Of a stretch of DNA of 64,000 nucleotides, positions 62,373-64,000 are shown one piece after another. The stretch's first letter is position 1, and the number at the start of each line of letters is the position of its first letter. Source of the stretch: JAGOCV01 sp049445855 (GTDB taxonomy: Bacteria > Pseudomonadota > Gammaproteobacteria > Burkholderiales > Burkholderiaceae_C); the NCBI RefSeq assembly GCF_049445855.1, contig NZ_JBMSDV010000005.1, positions 186,001-250,000 on the forward strand, read 5' to 3'. The position numbers and the translations under genes are program-made. Below the pieces are notes generated by a model. That model saw only the letters and a list, made by a program, of their open reading frames with translations. It did no database searches and was not told the DNA's origin.

Positions 62373-63350
62373 TCAGAAGTTCATCAGAACGGCGCCCCAG
62401 GTGAAGCCACCACCCACCCCTTCGAGCATGAGCGTGTCGCCCTGCTTGATGCGCCCGCTGCGCACTGCATCGTCGAGTGCGAGCGGAATCGACGCTGCCG
62501 ATGTGTTGCCATGCTGGTCGACCGTGACGACCAGCTTTTCCAACGGCAGCTTCAGCTTCTTCGCCGTGCTTTGCATGATGCGGATGTTGGCCTGGTGCGG
62601 AATCAGCCAGTCGATGTCTGCGTCCGTCAGGTCGGCTTTGGCCAGCGTGGCGCGCGCCGCGTCTTCCAGCACGCCGACAGCGAGTTTGAAAACGGCCTGG
62701 CCGTCCATCTTGAGCAACGGGTCACCGAGGACGTTGCCGCCCGACACCGTACCCGGTACGCAAAGAATTCCGACGTGGCGTCCATCGGCATGAAGGTCGG
62801 TCGCAAGAATGCCCGGCACTTCTGACGCTTCGAGCACGACGGCACCGGCCCCGTCGCCGAACAGGACGCAGGTCGTGCGGTCGTTGAAGTCGAGGATGCG
62901 ACTGAAGACTTCCGCACCGATCACGAGCGCTCGGCTGGCCGTGCCGTTCTGGATCATCGCATCGGCAACCGTCAAGGCGTAGACGAAGCCAGAGCAGACC
63001 GCCTGCACATCAAAGGCCGGACAGCCCGAGATGCCCAGCTTGTGCTGCAGGATGCAGGCCGCCGAAGGGAACACCATGTCAGGCGTCGACGTCGCGACGA
63101 TGATCAGGTCGATATCCGCTGGCGCGCGACCTGCAGCCTCAAGAGCGCGGCGGGCGGCTTCAGCGCCCAGATCACTGCTTGTCACCTCGGGCGCGGCAAA
63201 GTGGCGTGCGCGGATGCCCGTCCGCTCCACGATCCACTGATCGGAGGTCTCAACGCCTCGACCAGCCAATTCTTCGGCGAGTTCAGCGTTCGTCACCCGG
63301 CGCGGCGGCAGGAAACTGCCGGTGCCGGTAATGCGGGAATAACGTCTCAT
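62373..63350 (-). CDS. fabH: Beta-ketoacyl-ACP synthase III
   Basis: FabH starts fatty acid synthesis by condensing acetyl-CoA with malonyl-ACP. The 325-residue product has the nucleophile C119 in AFDVQAVCSGFVYALTVADA, the catalytic histidine in DWLIPHQANIRIM and the asparagine in DQHGNTSAASIPLALDD. The start codon abuts the plsX stop with no gap. Confidence 0.97.
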   Translation of the reverse strand: MRRYSRITGTGSFLPPRRVTNAELAEELAGRGVETSDQWIVERTGIRARHFAAPEVTSSDLGAEAARRALEAAGRAPADIDLIIVATSTPDMVFPSAACILQHKLGISGCPAFDVQAVCSGFVYALTVADAMIQNGTASRALVIGAEVFSRILDFNDRTTCVLFGDGAGAVVLEASEVPGILATDLHADGRHVGILCVPGTVSGGNVLGDPLLKMDGQAVFKLAVGVLEDAARATLAKADLTDADIDWLIPHQANIRIMQSTAKKLKLPLEKLVVTVDQHGNTSAASIPLALDDAVRSGRIKQGDTLMLEGVGGGFTWGAVLMNF

Positions 63351-64000
63351 TTATTCAGTCAGAACCGGTACGGGCCCGGTGGTTGCCTGCGGAGCCGCCA
63401 ACAAGGGTGCTGCATGGGCAATCCGGGCCTGCACCCTGTCCAGCAGTTGATTGCGCGCTGAATCATACGCGCGGTTGAGTGCGTGCTCGAAGGCAAGCTC
63501 ATCGGCCGAACCATGGCTCTTGAACACCAGGCCACGCAAGCCCAGCAGAGCCGCGCCGTTGTATCGCCGGTAGTCCATCCTGCCTTTGAGTGCAGATAGG
63601 ACCGGATAGGCAACGATCGCCGCGACTTTTGTCAAGATATTGCGGGAAAACTCTGCGCGCAAGAAATTCAGGATCATGGAAGCCAGGCCCTCACTGGCTT
63701 TCAATGCAACGTTGCCGACAAAGCCGTCACAGACCACGATGTCCACCGTCCCCTTGAAAATATCGTTGCCTTCGACATTTCCATAAAAATTCAAATCGCC
63801 CGTTTTACCGGCAGATCGCAGCAGTTCACCCGTTTTCTTGATGACTTCGCTGCCTTTGATCAACTCTTCGCCGATGTTCAGCAAGCCCACCGTTGGACTG
63901 TCGTCATCATTGAGCACGGACACGAGGGCGGAGCCCATCACGGCGAACTGGAACAGATGTTCGGCCGTGCAATCGACATTGGCACCGAGATCAAGAACCG
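63351..64000 (-). CDS. plsX: Phosphate acyltransferase PlsX, N-terminus beyond window
   Basis: PlsX makes acyl phosphate from acyl-ACP for phospholipid synthesis. About 215 C-terminal residues are visible: VLDLGANVDCTAEHLFQFAV, ALVSVLNDDDSPTVGLLNIG, KTGDLNFYGNVEGNDIF and VDIVVCDGFVGNVALKASEG, all typical of the family. The frame is open to the window edge, so the start and roughly the first 130 residues lie outside. It leads the plsX-fabH-fabD-fabG-acpP-fabF unit seen here. Confidence 0.96.
   Translation of the reverse strand, partial: VLDLGANVDCTAEHLFQFAVMGSALVSVLNDDDSPTVGLLNIGEELIKGSEVIKKTGELLRSAGKTGDLNFYGNVEGNDIFKGTVDIVVCDGFVGNVALKASEGLASMILNFLRAEFSRNILTKVAAIVAYPVLSALKGRMDYRRYNGAALLGLRGLVFKSHGSADELAFEHALNRAYDSARNQLLDRVQARIAHAAPLLAAPQATTGPVPVLTE

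Overview
The window is a dense, high-GC chromosomal core region, with about 67 protein-coding genes and almost no accessory DNA. Gene content and order point to a betaproteobacterium of the order Burkholderiales, most likely close to Comamonadaceae. The pointers are SirB1-murJ-rpsT-DUF3579-argD-argF, kynB-kynU-kynA, sdhCDAB-sdhE-gltA, leuC-entericidin-leuD-leuB-asd-fimV-truA-trpF-trpB-trpA-accD, lepA-lepB-rnc-era-recO-pdxJ-acpS-nagZ and plsX-fabH-fabD-fabG-acpP-fabF-rpoE-rseA-rseB-mucD. The assignment is inferred from family recognition and synteny, not from a search. I see no tRNA, rRNA, insertion sequence, prophage or CRISPR array.

Layout. 1-5.6 kb: cell-wall lipid II flippase (murJ), ribosomal protein S20, a DUF3579 protein and the last arginine steps (argD, argF). 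5.6-9.6 kb: three-enzyme tryptophan-to-anthranilate operon kynBUA, convergent with a flavin monooxygenase. 9.6-12.1 kb: ferrous iron uptake (feoA, feoB and a small Cys-rich membrane protein) behind a Fur-box-like inverted repeat. 12.2-30.2 kb: a large TCA-cycle block with acnA, acnB, a CitE-like lyase, tam, mdh, a GntR regulator, sdhCDAB, sdhE and gltA. It is interrupted at 15-18 kb by a small membrane protein, an XRE/MmyB regulator, an acyltransferase and a small exported protein. 30.3-43.4 kb: LysR, leucine genes, asd, the polar hub protein FimV, truA, trpFBA and accD. 43.5-54.1 kb: YggT, a LON-domain protein and lysS, then a nine-gene minus-strand operon from lepA to nagZ. 54.2-54.7 kb: the only gene-free stretch over 300 bp. 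54.7-64 kb: the envelope stress module (rpoE, rseA, rseB, mucD) downstream of the fatty-acid synthesis genes, with plsX cut off by the window end.

How it fits together. The kyn, feo, leu, trp, lep/rnc/era and fab groups are compact operons, many with 4-bp ATGA overlaps that imply translational coupling. The two aconitases, the malate and succinate dehydrogenases and the citrate synthase cover much of the TCA cycle. Tam would remove the aconitase inhibitor trans-aconitate.

The most interesting signals are regulatory. (1) A 34-codon Thr/Ile/Lys-rich leader reading frame, followed by two stem-loops and a U-run, lies just upstream of asd and looks like an undescribed ribosome-mediated attenuator. 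(2) An identical 15-bp sequence containing the palindrome TCTTATATAAGA occurs at the promoter of the gntR gene beside mdh and again in the DUF3579/argD intergenic region. (3) The lepA-mucD gap holds an orphan intrinsic terminator, an inverted repeat and DnaA-box-like motifs. No wholly novel multi-gene system is evident.
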